DNA from: Saccharothrix tamanrassetensis | GTDB taxonomy: Bacteria > Actinomycetota > Actinomycetes > Mycobacteriales > Pseudonocardiaceae | Assembly (NCBI RefSeq): GCF_014203665.1 | Contig: NZ_JACHJN010000011.1 | Coordinates: forward strand, 248,001 to 312,000 | DNA: 64,000 nt | Direction of reading: 5' to 3' | In this document: piece by piece, positions 26,874 to 34,803 of the stretch | Layout of the letters: the number at the start of each line of letters is the position of its first letter | Numbering within the stretch: position 1 is the first letter of the stretch | Notes under the pieces: generated by a model | What the model was told of the DNA's origin: nothing | Databases searched by the model: none | The model's input: the letters and a program-made list of their open reading frames with translations, nothing else | Translations under genes and position numbers: made by a program

Positions 26874-28981
26874 GCGCGGACGTCCAGGTCGTGGACCTCC
26901 GGTCGGCTGACGCGCAGCGCCACCCGACCGGGGTCCGACCGGGCACGGCGACCCGGTTGATCGTGGTCGACGACAGCACCGCGACGAGCGGCAACCACGA
27001 CGCCTACCAGCGCATCGCCACCCTCGGCCACCTGCGGGACGTGGTCCTGGTGATCGTCGGACCGGTCACCCGGGACGAGACCCGGCGCCCGTCGCTGCGG
27101 CCGTCCGCCGCGCTGGGGCGCACGGCGGTGGTGCTGTGGGTGGGTGACGAGCGGGGCATCCGGTGGGAGGGCGGCTCGGACCGGGGGCGGGCGGTGGACC
27201 CCGAGGACGGGTCCGGCCTGGACGACCTGCTCGGCGTGCTCCGCGTCGAGCAGGTCTTCGACGCGGTGGTGCGCCACCTGCGGCAGGTGCCGCACCAGAC
27301 CGCCAGTCCGGCGGTCGACCTCGTGCACCCGTCGCTGAAGCCGGCCCAGCTGCGGGAGTTGCTGGCGCGGTGCCTGGGCGAGGTGGCACGGCCGGCGGAC
27401 GTGCGCGGCGGCCCTCCCGAGACGCGCGCCGAGCTACCCGCCGTGCGTGCCTCGGTGGAACGCGGCTCCCGGCTGGAACGCGCGCGCACCGAGGCGCGGC
27501 AACGGCTGGCCCACGCGGCACGCACCACCGCGGACCTGACCCGCTGGAACGGCGCGTGGAACCCCGGTGGGAGGCGGGCGCGGGAGAGCGTGGCGCACGC
27601 GTCGGCGGCGTTGGAGGCGCACCACGCCCTGGTGGTGGACGCCGTGCGGCTCGCCGGACCGCTGCCCCCACCCGACGACGACGCGCTGGCCGCGCTCGGC
27701 GTGCCGCGACCGCAGCCGGTCGAGCACAAGGAGGTGGGCGACGCACTGGGCGGCTTCCTGCTCTCCACCCTGCGCTCGACCGGGTCGCTCGCCGACACGG
27801 GCCGGGAGCTACGGCGGCTGGTGAACGGCCAGGCGGGCGGTGCGGGACAGGAGGCGGTCGGCACGCCTCCCCCGCTGCGCCGGCAGGCCGCGGCCAACGG
27901 CTGGACGCCGGTGCTCGTGCTGCTGCCGTTCGTGCTGCTGACCTGTCTCGTCCCGGCGTGGCTGCCGCACTTCGGCGCGGCCACCGGGCCCGCCACCGCC
28001 GTCCTGTGGCTGGTGGCGGTGGCGTTCCTGCTGGCGAACCGGGCGGCTCAGCGGCCCGCGACGCCGCCCGCGCTCGCCGTGATCGCCGCGGCGGCTGTCG
28101 CCGGGGTCGTGGCGGGCACCGTCCTGCCGCCCCCGGGCGGGGTGCCGGAGCTGGTCGAGGTGGTAGCCGACGTGCTGTGCGCGCTGGCCGCGGTGGGCGG
28201 GAGCCTGGCGCTGTGGCGGGTGCTCGCCGAGGCGTGGACCGCGACCTTGGCCCTGGCCCCGGGACAGCGGGCCAACGACCGCCTCGCGGAGCTGGTGGAC
28301 GGGTCGGTGGTCGTCCCGCAGGCCAACGCGGCGGTGCGCAGGCGCACCGCGGATGCGGCGATGCTGCTGGCGGTGGGCTGCGACGACGTCCGGGAGGTCT
28401 TCGCCGCCCGGGCCGGCGACGGTGGCGGCGGAGCGGGTCACCCGGAGCTGCTGGACGTGATCCGCGCCGACCTGGTGCTGGTGGGCGCGGCCTCGTTGGA
28501 CGACTACCTGGCCGCGATCGGGTCGGGGGCCTCGCTGTCGGTCGCCCCCGAGGCGGTCACCGGGCGGGCGCACAAGCTGCTCGCCGAGTACGAGGACCAC
28601 CTGCTCACCAGGGGCGTGCACCAGCAGCCGCCGATCGGCGACGCGGACGTCAGGCAGGACGTCGACACCGCGTTCCGGCAGGGGGCGGCGGACGTGCGCC
28701 GGGTGCTGGGCGCCGACGGCCGGGAGGAGATGACGCAGCTGTGCACCGCGGCCGACGTGCTGCGCCGGCTGGACCCGGACTGGCCGGGTGTGCGGGTGGT
28801 GCGGTTCGCCCCGCGGCGCCTGCGGAACTCGTCCGAGTGGCCCGGTCCCGTGGTCGAGGTCGACCGCGACGTGGTGGGCCTGCTGCGGCTGGTGCCGCTG
28901 CGGTCGGGTGTGGTCCGGCCCGTGCAGCCGACGACGCCGGGCGAAGACGAGCCGTCGGACGGGACCGGGGGCGCGTGTTGA
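26870..28981 (+). CDS. Four-TM protein between tubulin-like GTPase and pseudokinase
   Basis: A 703-residue protein. The soluble N-terminal part (1-340) begins with an alpha/beta region (TATRLIVVDDSTATSG, DVVLVIVGPVTRDE). Four TM helices lie between about residues 343 and 457. A cytoplasmic C-terminal region follows (HPELLDVIRADLVLVGAASL onward). I do not recognise a family. It overlaps the tubulin-like gene by 4 bp and the pseudokinase gene by 7, so all three are made in coordination. It is probably the membrane anchor of the module. Confidence 0.78.
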   Translation: MSADVQVVDLRSADAQRHPTGVRPGTATRLIVVDDSTATSGNHDAYQRIATLGHLRDVVLVIVGPVTRDETRRPSLRPSAALGRTAVVLWVGDERGIRWEGGSDRGRAVDPEDGSGLDDLLGVLRVEQVFDAVVRHLRQVPHQTASPAVDLVHPSLKPAQLRELLARCLGEVARPADVRGGPPETRAELPAVRASVERGSRLERARTEARQRLAHAARTTADLTRWNGAWNPGGRRARESVAHASAALEAHHALVVDAVRLAGPLPPPDDDALAALGVPRPQPVEHKEVGDALGGFLLSTLRSTGSLADTGRELRRLVNGQAGGAGQEAVGTPPPLRRQAAANGWTPVLVLLPFVLLTCLVPAWLPHFGAATGPATAVLWLVAVAFLLANRAAQRPATPPALAVIAAAAVAGVVAGTVLPPPGGVPELVEVVADVLCALAAVGGSLALWRVLAEAWTATLALAPGQRANDRLAELVDGSVVVPQANAAVRRRTADAAMLLAVGCDDVREVFAARAGDGGGGAGHPELLDVIRADLVLVGAASLDDYLAAIGSGASLSVAPEAVTGRAHKLLAEYEDHLLTRGVHQQPPIGDADVRQDVDTAFRQGAADVRRVLGADGREEMTQLCTAADVLRRLDPDWPGVRVVRFAPRRLRNSSEWPGPVVEVDRDVVGLLRLVPLRSGVVRPVQPTTPGEDEPSDGTGGAC

Positions 28982-29934
28982 TCGACATCGGCGACACCTG
29001 CCTGCGGGGCCGGGATCCCCAGGGCAGGCGGCAGGAGTGGCACCTGTGCGTGGAGGCGCCGGTCGGGGCGGGCTCGGACCTCGCGACCGCCCCGGCGGTG
29101 CGGGCGGACGGCGGCGAGGTCGTCGTGCGGTCGCTGCCGCCGACGGTGCCCGCCGAGGAGGCCCAGGCGTGGCTGGACAACGAGATCCGCGTCGCGACGC
29201 GAATCCGCACGGCGCACTCCGCCGAGGCGCACCCGGCGGAGCTGCCGCGCATCGTCGGCTACGAGTTCGACACGGCCGAACCGTTCGCGCTGTTCGCCCC
29301 GTACCGCGCGGCGGCCCGGCCTGGCCTCGCGGCCAGGCTGCTGGACTCCGAGCGCCTGGTGCTCGCGGCGAGCCTGTTCCGCGCCCTGGCGCACCTGGCC
29401 GCGCTGGACATCGTGCACGGCGGGGTGGCACTGCCCGCCGTGCGGCTCAGCGGGGCGAACGTCGTGCTGGTGAACTTCGAGCACGCGGTGCTCACCGGCG
29501 AGCACTCCCCCGCCCACGGCCGCACCGCGCACCCCGGCGACGACGTGCTGGCAGCGGGCCTGCTGCTGCACGAGGTCTACACCGGCGCCAGGCTGCCCGC
29601 CGGGCACACCCCCGACGATTCGGCGGCACCCGCCCTGCGGGCGTTGCTGGCCGGCGTCTTCGCCGAGGCGCCCGTCGACCGGCCGTCGGCGCTGGACCTG
29701 CTGCGGCGCCTGGACGCGGGCGACATCGCACGGGCGTCGGACCACGACGCCGCCCTCGCCGCGGGCCGGACCCGCTTCGACGCCGCACGCCGGGCGAAAC
29801 TGCCCGACGGCACCGGTCGGAACGGCGACGCCCCACCCGCCACCGGGCCCGCACCCGTTGCCCGGCCACCACAGCCACCGCCGCCCCGGCCACGCCGGGC
29901 GCGCTGGTTCAACCGCACCGGAGGTGCGCGGTGA
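28975..29934 (+). CDS. Pseudokinase-like protein
   Basis: A 319-residue protein with the layout of a Ser/Thr-kinase fold but degenerate motifs. The Lys strand reads EVVVRSLPP with Arg in place of Lys, and a possible alpha-C Glu is in NEIRVATRI. The catalytic loop reads IVHGGVALPAVRL (no Asp after His) and the DFG site reads VNFEHA. The C-lobe is clear: DDVLAAGLLLHEVYTGA and APVDRPSALDLLRRL. The tail is Pro/Arg rich. Loss of Lys and both Asp implies no phosphotransfer, so a scaffold or nucleotide-sensing role is likely. GTG at 28975, with TTG at 28978 as alternative, overlaps the previous stop. Confidence 0.75.
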   Translation: MLIDIGDTCLRGRDPQGRRQEWHLCVEAPVGAGSDLATAPAVRADGGEVVVRSLPPTVPAEEAQAWLDNEIRVATRIRTAHSAEAHPAELPRIVGYEFDTAEPFALFAPYRAAARPGLAARLLDSERLVLAASLFRALAHLAALDIVHGGVALPAVRLSGANVVLVNFEHAVLTGEHSPAHGRTAHPGDDVLAAGLLLHEVYTGARLPAGHTPDDSAAPALRALLAGVFAEAPVDRPSALDLLRRLDAGDIARASDHDAALAAGRTRFDAARRAKLPDGTGRNGDAPPATGPAPVARPPQPPPPRPRRARWFNRTGGAR

Positions 29935-30974
29935 GCGAGCACATCGTGACGTGCCCGACGTGCCAGGACCGGTACCCGTGGGCGGAGGGGGAACTGCTGC
30001 GCTGGTCGCCCCGGGACGGCCGGTTCACGCCGGTCACGCTGGTCGACACCGCGAACGCCGTCAAGCTCGCGGACCTGCGGGCGGGCTGCTACGTCCGGTG
30101 CCCCAACCCGTCCAACGACACCCCGCCCCACTACATCCCGGTGGTGTACGGGAACTGCCCGCCGCCGGTGATCATCGGCATGGTGGGGCGGCCCAGGGTC
30201 GGCAAGACCCACCTGCTCGCGATGATGGTCCACGAGCTGCTCGCCGGGCGAGCCGGTGGCGTCGGGCTGACCGCGCGGCCGGGCGACACCGTGCAGCACG
30301 CCGACTTCAAGCGGAACAAGATCGCGCCGCTGCTGCGCGGCGAGCGGTTGGCGGGCACCGTGGAGAACCTGGTGTCCTACGCGGACTTCCTGCTCGTCGA
30401 CTCGCCGTCCGGGCAGCGGCCGGTGATCTTCTTCGACATCGCGGGCGAGGACTTCCGCCGCGCGGGCGAGGGCGGGCCGAGTTCCCGCTTCCTGTTGAAC
30501 ACCAACGCACTGCTGTTCGTGGAGGACGTCGACCACGTGGTCGGCCGGGGCGCGTCGACCAACGAGTGGGTGGACGACGCCCTGGGTCGACTCGGCGTGG
30601 TGCCGCAACTGCGGCAGGTCCCGGCGGCGATCGCGCTCACCAAGGCCGACCAGCTGCGCTACGTGCACCCGGTGGACCGGTGGCTGCGCGCGCCGGACGC
30701 GAGCGGTCCGCTGCGCGCGGAGGACTTCACGGCCGAGAGCCGTGACGTCTACGCGGTGCTCGACAAGTACGGCGCGCATTTCGTGCGCGACCTGTTCGAC
30801 CGGTTCGCCCGCTGCACGTTGCACTTCGTGTCGGCGACCGGCGTCGCGGTCGACGAGGAGTCGGGGACCTACCCGCGCGGCACCCGGCCGATGCGGGTGC
30901 TGCGGCCGCTGTTCGCGTTGCTGGCCATGACCGGCGTGCTGGGCGGTCCCGAGGCATTGCGAGTCGGGCTGTGA
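29931..30974 (+). CDS. Zinc-ribbon TRAFAC-type GTPase
   Basis: A 347-residue protein. The N-terminus has CPTCQDRYPW and a second Cys in GCYVRCPNP, forming a zinc ribbon. The GTPase has G1 GRPRVGKTH (about residue 85), G3 FFDIAGEDF, and G4 TKAD. Its DxAG form instead of DxxG and the ribbon place it with the DO-GTPase-like proteins found next to GAP1 genes. GGAGGT lies 5 nt before GTG at 29931, and the gene overlaps its neighbours on both sides. The next gene is the probable GAP or adaptor. Confidence 0.83.
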   Translation: MSEHIVTCPTCQDRYPWAEGELLRWSPRDGRFTPVTLVDTANAVKLADLRAGCYVRCPNPSNDTPPHYIPVVYGNCPPPVIIGMVGRPRVGKTHLLAMMVHELLAGRAGGVGLTARPGDTVQHADFKRNKIAPLLRGERLAGTVENLVSYADFLLVDSPSGQRPVIFFDIAGEDFRRAGEGGPSSRFLLNTNALLFVEDVDHVVGRGASTNEWVDDALGRLGVVPQLRQVPAAIALTKADQLRYVHPVDRWLRAPDASGPLRAEDFTAESRDVYAVLDKYGAHFVRDLFDRFARCTLHFVSATGVAVDEESGTYPRGTRPMRVLRPLFALLAMTGVLGGPEALRVGL

Positions 30975-32587
30975 GACACGTGGACCAGTTCCTGTTCGGG
31001 TTCCGATCCGGCGAGATGGGCGTCGTGTCCAGCTCGCTCGCGCACGACTTCCGCGCGGAGTGCGTGTGGGCGGACCGGCTCACGCGGCACGCCCGCGTCC
31101 AGCCGAGCCAGCTCGGTGACCGCAGCTACGCGCCGGCGACGTCGTGGTCGTACCTGGAGTTCGGCAACGGGGAGGCGGCCCTCCTCCGCCGCTCGAACGG
31201 TGCCGAGGCCGGGCGCAACCACGCCCACGCGCTCGTCGGAGCGGCGGTGGACCTGCATTCGAACGCGCACGCGCTGTGGCAGTGGCCGGGTTGGCTCGAC
31301 GCGCCCGGACCGGTCGCGCCGACCCGGCTCGCGGTGGCCGACCTGATCGCCGAGCGGGACGGGACGTCGGCCGGGTTCGACCGGAGGTGCGCGGCGCACG
31401 AGAACCTCGTCGTCCCCCTGGTGCGCGCCGTGCTGGCCGACCCGTCGGTGCGGCTGAGCGTCGTGGCCGCGCCCGAGGAGGCGGTGCCGGACCTGGTCTG
31501 GCTGCTGCGCCGGATCGCGGAGCCGTTCTCGTCCGTGGCGCGGACGTTCTCGACCTACGAGTACTCCGACGACCGGGCCGTGCCGGACCTGCCCGGCGTG
31601 GTCTTCCTGCCCACCACGCCGAGCGCGGGCGAGACCGAGCACCGGCGGGTCTTCCTCACCGACACCCCGCCACCGGACGACCCGACGTGGACCGCCGCCC
31701 GCGCGCTGGTGAAGCGGTACCTGTCGGTCGCCACCGCCGGCCGGTCCGACGAGTACCGGACCTGGTTGGTGCGCCAAGTCGCGGAGGAGCCCGACGAACG
31801 CGCCGCGGCCGCACGCCTGGTGACGGCGCTGGCCGGCCGGTCCACGGCCCCGGCGCCCGCACCCGTCCGGCACCGTGACGAGGTGGACCGGGTGCCGACC
31901 ACCCGCAGGCCACCCGATCCGGTGCGGAACACCAAGCGCGGCAAGGCCGTGCCGGTCCGGAACCGGGCGGATCTCGGCGACCCCGGCCTGGTCGAGGCGA
32001 TCGCCCGCGACGACGGCACCGCGGCCGTGGCCGACCTGTTGGAGGAGATGTCGCACCGGATCGGCTGGGTGCGCGACCGCCGGAAGGTTCGGGAAGCGCT
32101 GTACCGCAACGACTTCCTCATCGAAGCGCTGGCCGCCGCGCTGCCCGGGAACAGCCTCGGGCAGTGGCGGGCGTTCCGGGTGGTGCTGGAGTTCGGGTAC
32201 GGGCCGGACGGGGCCGACCTCGCCCGCCGGGGCCACCTGACGGCGCTGCACCGGCACGTCGTCCCCGGCCCGGACAACAACGTGTTCCCGCACGTCGTCC
32301 GCGAGTTCGCGATCCGGCACGGCCGGGGGCGCGAGTTCGACGAACTGCTCGGCTGGGAGACGCGCAGGCGGTACCCCGTGCCCCCGGAACTCGGCGCGAC
32401 GGCGGCCGTGCCACCGCTCGCCGCGTACGTCCGCCCGAGGGCACCCGGGCCACCACGCGGGGCGGTGGCGCTGAGGTACCGCTGGGACTCGTTCGTGACG
32501 ACACCGCTGGGCAACCAGGTCGCGCTCGTCGCGCTGGTGGCCGCGGCGCTGCTGGCCGCGGGCTTCATCGCCGGGTGGTCGCTGTGA
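30971..32587 (+). CDS. GAP1-like GTPase-associated protein with C-terminal TM helix
   Basis: A 538-residue protein. The N-terminus (MRHVDQFLFGFRSGEMGVVSSS, GRNHAHALV, SSVARTFSTYEYS) shares spacing and key residues with the GAP1 protein at 51295 (NYFAHALV, VRRMSFATYEN), which identifies it as a divergent GAP1 family member. The C-terminus is a TM helix (about 515-535, LGNQVALVALVAAALLAAGF), so it would be held at the membrane. It overlaps the GTPase gene by 4 bp. The role as partner of that GTPase follows from the repeated gene order in module B; activity as a GAP is not shown. Confidence 0.75.
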   Translation: MRHVDQFLFGFRSGEMGVVSSSLAHDFRAECVWADRLTRHARVQPSQLGDRSYAPATSWSYLEFGNGEAALLRRSNGAEAGRNHAHALVGAAVDLHSNAHALWQWPGWLDAPGPVAPTRLAVADLIAERDGTSAGFDRRCAAHENLVVPLVRAVLADPSVRLSVVAAPEEAVPDLVWLLRRIAEPFSSVARTFSTYEYSDDRAVPDLPGVVFLPTTPSAGETEHRRVFLTDTPPPDDPTWTAARALVKRYLSVATAGRSDEYRTWLVRQVAEEPDERAAAARLVTALAGRSTAPAPAPVRHRDEVDRVPTTRRPPDPVRNTKRGKAVPVRNRADLGDPGLVEAIARDDGTAAVADLLEEMSHRIGWVRDRRKVREALYRNDFLIEALAAALPGNSLGQWRAFRVVLEFGYGPDGADLARRGHLTALHRHVVPGPDNNVFPHVVREFAIRHGRGREFDELLGWETRRRYPVPPELGATAAVPPLAAYVRPRAPGPPRGAVALRYRWDSFVTTPLGNQVALVALVAAALLAAGFIAGWSL

Positions 32588-32807
32588 CCGCACGCCCGAA
32601 GGCCTCCCGCCCCGCACGGCACTTCTCCCAGCCGGCGAGCAGCGCGCCGGCGAGCACGTCGTCCAGGGCCGCGGTGGCGACACCGACGAACCGCACCTGC
32701 GTCACCACCACCACCAACGTCGAAACGAGCAGCAGGACGCCGTAGAGGAAGGTGAACGCGCAGTGGACGTCGGTCGTGGTCTCGCGGCGGGTCTCGTTGT
32801 TCGGCAT
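32565..32807 (-). CDS. Small membrane protein, unknown function
   Basis: An 80-residue protein with a TM segment (FTFLYGVLLLVSTLVVVVTQV) after a short polar N-terminus (MPNNETRRETTTD) and a soluble tail with VGVATAALDDVLAGALLAGW. GGAAGG precedes the ATG at about 7 nt. The last 23 bp overlap antisense with the end of the GAP1-like gene. I do not recognise it. The convergent overlap may let transcription of one reduce the other. Confidence 0.55.
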   Translation of the reverse strand: MPNNETRRETTTDVHCAFTFLYGVLLLVSTLVVVVTQVRFVGVATAALDDVLAGALLAGWEKCRAGREAFGRAVTATTRR

Positions 32808-32869
32808 GGTTTTCGCCTTCCTGTGCGGGTTTCCTCCAGCGTGGCCGCACGGGAGCGCGAGCGGCAGGC

Positions 32870-32905
32870 GTTGCCGGCTGCCTCCTGGCGTTGGCAACGG
32901 GCAAC
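32870..32905. promoter_or_regulatory. Possible operator upstream of the XRE regulator
   Basis: GTTGCC (32870-32875) is inverted to GGCAAC (32893-32898), with another GGCAAC at 32900-32905, in the 150-bp divergent gap between the small membrane protein and the XRE gene. This fits an autoregulated dyad but is short. Confidence 0.28.
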
Positions 32906-32963
32906 CCCTCGGCGGCCGGCCGGCCCGGCCGTGCACCGGTAGCGTTCCGGGCAGGGGGTGGCC

Positions 32964-34205
32964 ATGCCGGGAGCGGGGACGTTCGGGAGCGAACTGCGTC
33001 GGCGGCGAGTCGCGGCCGGCGTCTCGCTCGCGCAGCTGGCGAAACTCCTCCACTACAGCAAGGGCTACCTCAGCAAGATCGAGACCGGCGGACGGCAGCC
33101 GGCCGCGCGGCTGGCGAGGCAGGCGGACGCCGTGCTCGACGCCGGCGGCGCACTGGCCGCGCTCGTGTCCGCGGCCGACGAGGGCGGCCTGCCCGCCCCA
33201 CGGGAGACCTCGCACCTGCTGGACCGGCAGGCGCTGATGACGTTCGGCAGCGCGTTGCTGCTGCCGCTGGAGGTCCGGCCGGCCGATGCCGAAGCCGCGG
33301 CCGAGGACGCCGAGACCGAGCGGTACTTCCGGGAGCAGTTCGACCGCTGCCGCGCGCTGGGCCAGCACTCGCCGCCGGGACTGGTGCTGCGGCAGCTCGT
33401 GATGGAGCTGCACACGTTGCAGGAACTGGTCGAGGCGGCCCGGGAGCCACGCGTCCGCGCGCGGCTGTCCCTGCTGGCCGCCCGGTACGCCGAGTACGCG
33501 GGCTGGATGGCGCAGGAGTCGGCGCGCGCGGACGCCGCGTTGGCGTGGACGCGCAAGTCCGCGCAGATCGCCGCGACGGCCGGCAACCCGGCGCTGTCGG
33601 CGTACGCGCTGGTGCGTGAAGCCGAACTGGCGATGTACGCGCACGACCCGCTGACGACCGTGGCGCTGGCCCGCCGGGCAGCGGACGAAGCCCACGCCGA
33701 CGCCCGGATCCGCGGGCTCGCCGGGCACCGCGAGGCACAGGGCCACGCCCTGATGGGCGACTACGGAGCCTGCCGCGCGGCGCTGGACCGGGCGACCGCG
33801 CTGCTGACGCAGCAGGCCGACAGCGGACCCGGTGGGCCGGTGCTGGGCTCGTCCACGGTGGCCGACCTGGACCTGGCGGTCTCCGGTTGGTGCTACTACG
33901 ACCTGGGGCGCCCCGGGGAGGCCGCCGGGGCGTTGGAACGCGTGCTGGCCGTGACGCCGGCGACCGCGCGCCGCGCACGTGCCCTGTACGGCGCGCGGTT
34001 GGCGCTGGCGTACGAGGCGATGGGCGAACTCGACCGCATGTGCGAGGTCGCGCAAGAGGTCCTCGCGCGGGGCCAGGCGCTGGGTTCCGCCACCGTGCGC
34101 GGCGAGCTGCGGGACCTGAGCCGCAACATGCTGCGCCGGCACGGCCACCGCCCCGCCCTGGAACTGCACGCGGAGCTCAACGCCGCGTTGCAGCTGCACC
34201 GTTGA
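32964..34205 (+). CDS. XRE-family regulator with TPR-like C-terminus
   Basis: A 413-residue protein. Residues 8-62 are an XRE helix-turn-helix (ELRRRRVAAGVSLAQLAKLL, then YSKGYLSKIETGGRQP). The remaining 340 residues are helical repeats (for example REAELAMYAHDPLTTVALAR and CYYDLGRPGEAAGALERVLA) as in actinobacterial HTH-TPR sensor regulators that respond to peptides or small ligands. AGGGGG lies about 5 nt before ATG at 32964, favouring this start over GTG at 32958. It diverges from a small membrane protein. Target genes are not evident. Confidence 0.88.
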   Translation: MPGAGTFGSELRRRRVAAGVSLAQLAKLLHYSKGYLSKIETGGRQPAARLARQADAVLDAGGALAALVSAADEGGLPAPRETSHLLDRQALMTFGSALLLPLEVRPADAEAAAEDAETERYFREQFDRCRALGQHSPPGLVLRQLVMELHTLQELVEAAREPRVRARLSLLAARYAEYAGWMAQESARADAALAWTRKSAQIAATAGNPALSAYALVREAELAMYAHDPLTTVALARRAADEAHADARIRGLAGHREAQGHALMGDYGACRAALDRATALLTQQADSGPGGPVLGSSTVADLDLAVSGWCYYDLGRPGEAAGALERVLAVTPATARRARALYGARLALAYEAMGELDRMCEVAQEVLARGQALGSATVRGELRDLSRNMLRRHGHRPALELHAELNAALQLHR

Positions 34206-34243
34206 GCACGGCGCGCACCCGCTCCCGCTAGTTCGCGGCGCGA

Positions 34244-34270
34244 CCCCGCTCGGCGCGGGTTTCCTGTTTC
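34244..34270 (+). terminator. Hairpin after the XRE gene
   Basis: CCCGC (34245-34249) and GCGGG (34255-34259) with a 5-nt loop, followed by TTTCCTGTTTC. The stem is short but the T-rich tail fits a terminator for the XRE gene. Confidence 0.4.
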
Positions 34271-34407
34271 CAGCGCCGTCGTCACTTGGCACCCCCTTTC
34301 CGAGGAACGCCGGACCGCCGATTCTTGAATCACCACCAGGTGGCCAGAGGATCAGCCAGGACGAATCACCCGATTCGCCCGTCCGACATTCATCCAGGGA
34401 GTCCGCC

Positions 34408-34455
34408 ATGGAACCGCACCTGTTCATCATCCTGCTCGCGCTGCTGTTCGTCTGA
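34408..34455 (+). CDS. 15-residue hydrophobic micro-ORF
   Basis: The ORF reads MEPHLFIILLALLFV: a short membrane-seeking peptide. AGGGAG lies 7 nt before the ATG, and a canonical terminator starts 15 nt after the stop. This is the layout of a stand-alone mini-gene, such as a leader peptide or type I toxin-like peptide. Reality as a translated gene is unproven. Confidence 0.4.
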   Translation: MEPHLFIILLALLFV

Positions 34456-34803
34456 GCCGCGCGGAAACCGGCGGGCGACCCACCCACGTGGGTCGCCCGC
34501 TTTTCGTGCACCCGCCCCAAGGCGCCACACATCCATCAACCAGCTGGTCAGCGGCCTGCACACCTGGCCAGCGCCACCACCGCGAACGCCGCAGCAGTTC
34601 CACGACAATATTGATCCCGGGTGCCACACGAGCCGCGAAAAGCGATTTTCAGAACAGATCACCGGAATCACATCGACGGGCACTGCGCCAAATCTTCGGC
34701 CAACACCCAACGACCGTCGCACCGACACCCGATGGCGGATTGGGACATTCCCCGATCGGAGGCGGCACTGCCGCGCCGGAGGTTTTCGGAGCACCGACGG
34801 CAG
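34456..34803. other. Intergenic stretch between micro-ORF terminator and TIR-membrane gene
   Basis: After the terminator (34471-34504), about 300 bp remain. They are AT-richer than the rest, with no coding bias and no clear promoter. The TIR-membrane gene ends here on the opposite strand, so it is a convergent spacer. Confidence 0.4.
34471..34504 (+). terminator. Intrinsic terminator of the micro-ORF
   Basis: GCGGGCGACCCA (34471-34482) pairs exactly with TGGGTCGCCCGC (34489-34500) with a 6-nt loop, followed by TTTT. This is the most canonical terminator in the window. Confidence 0.85.
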
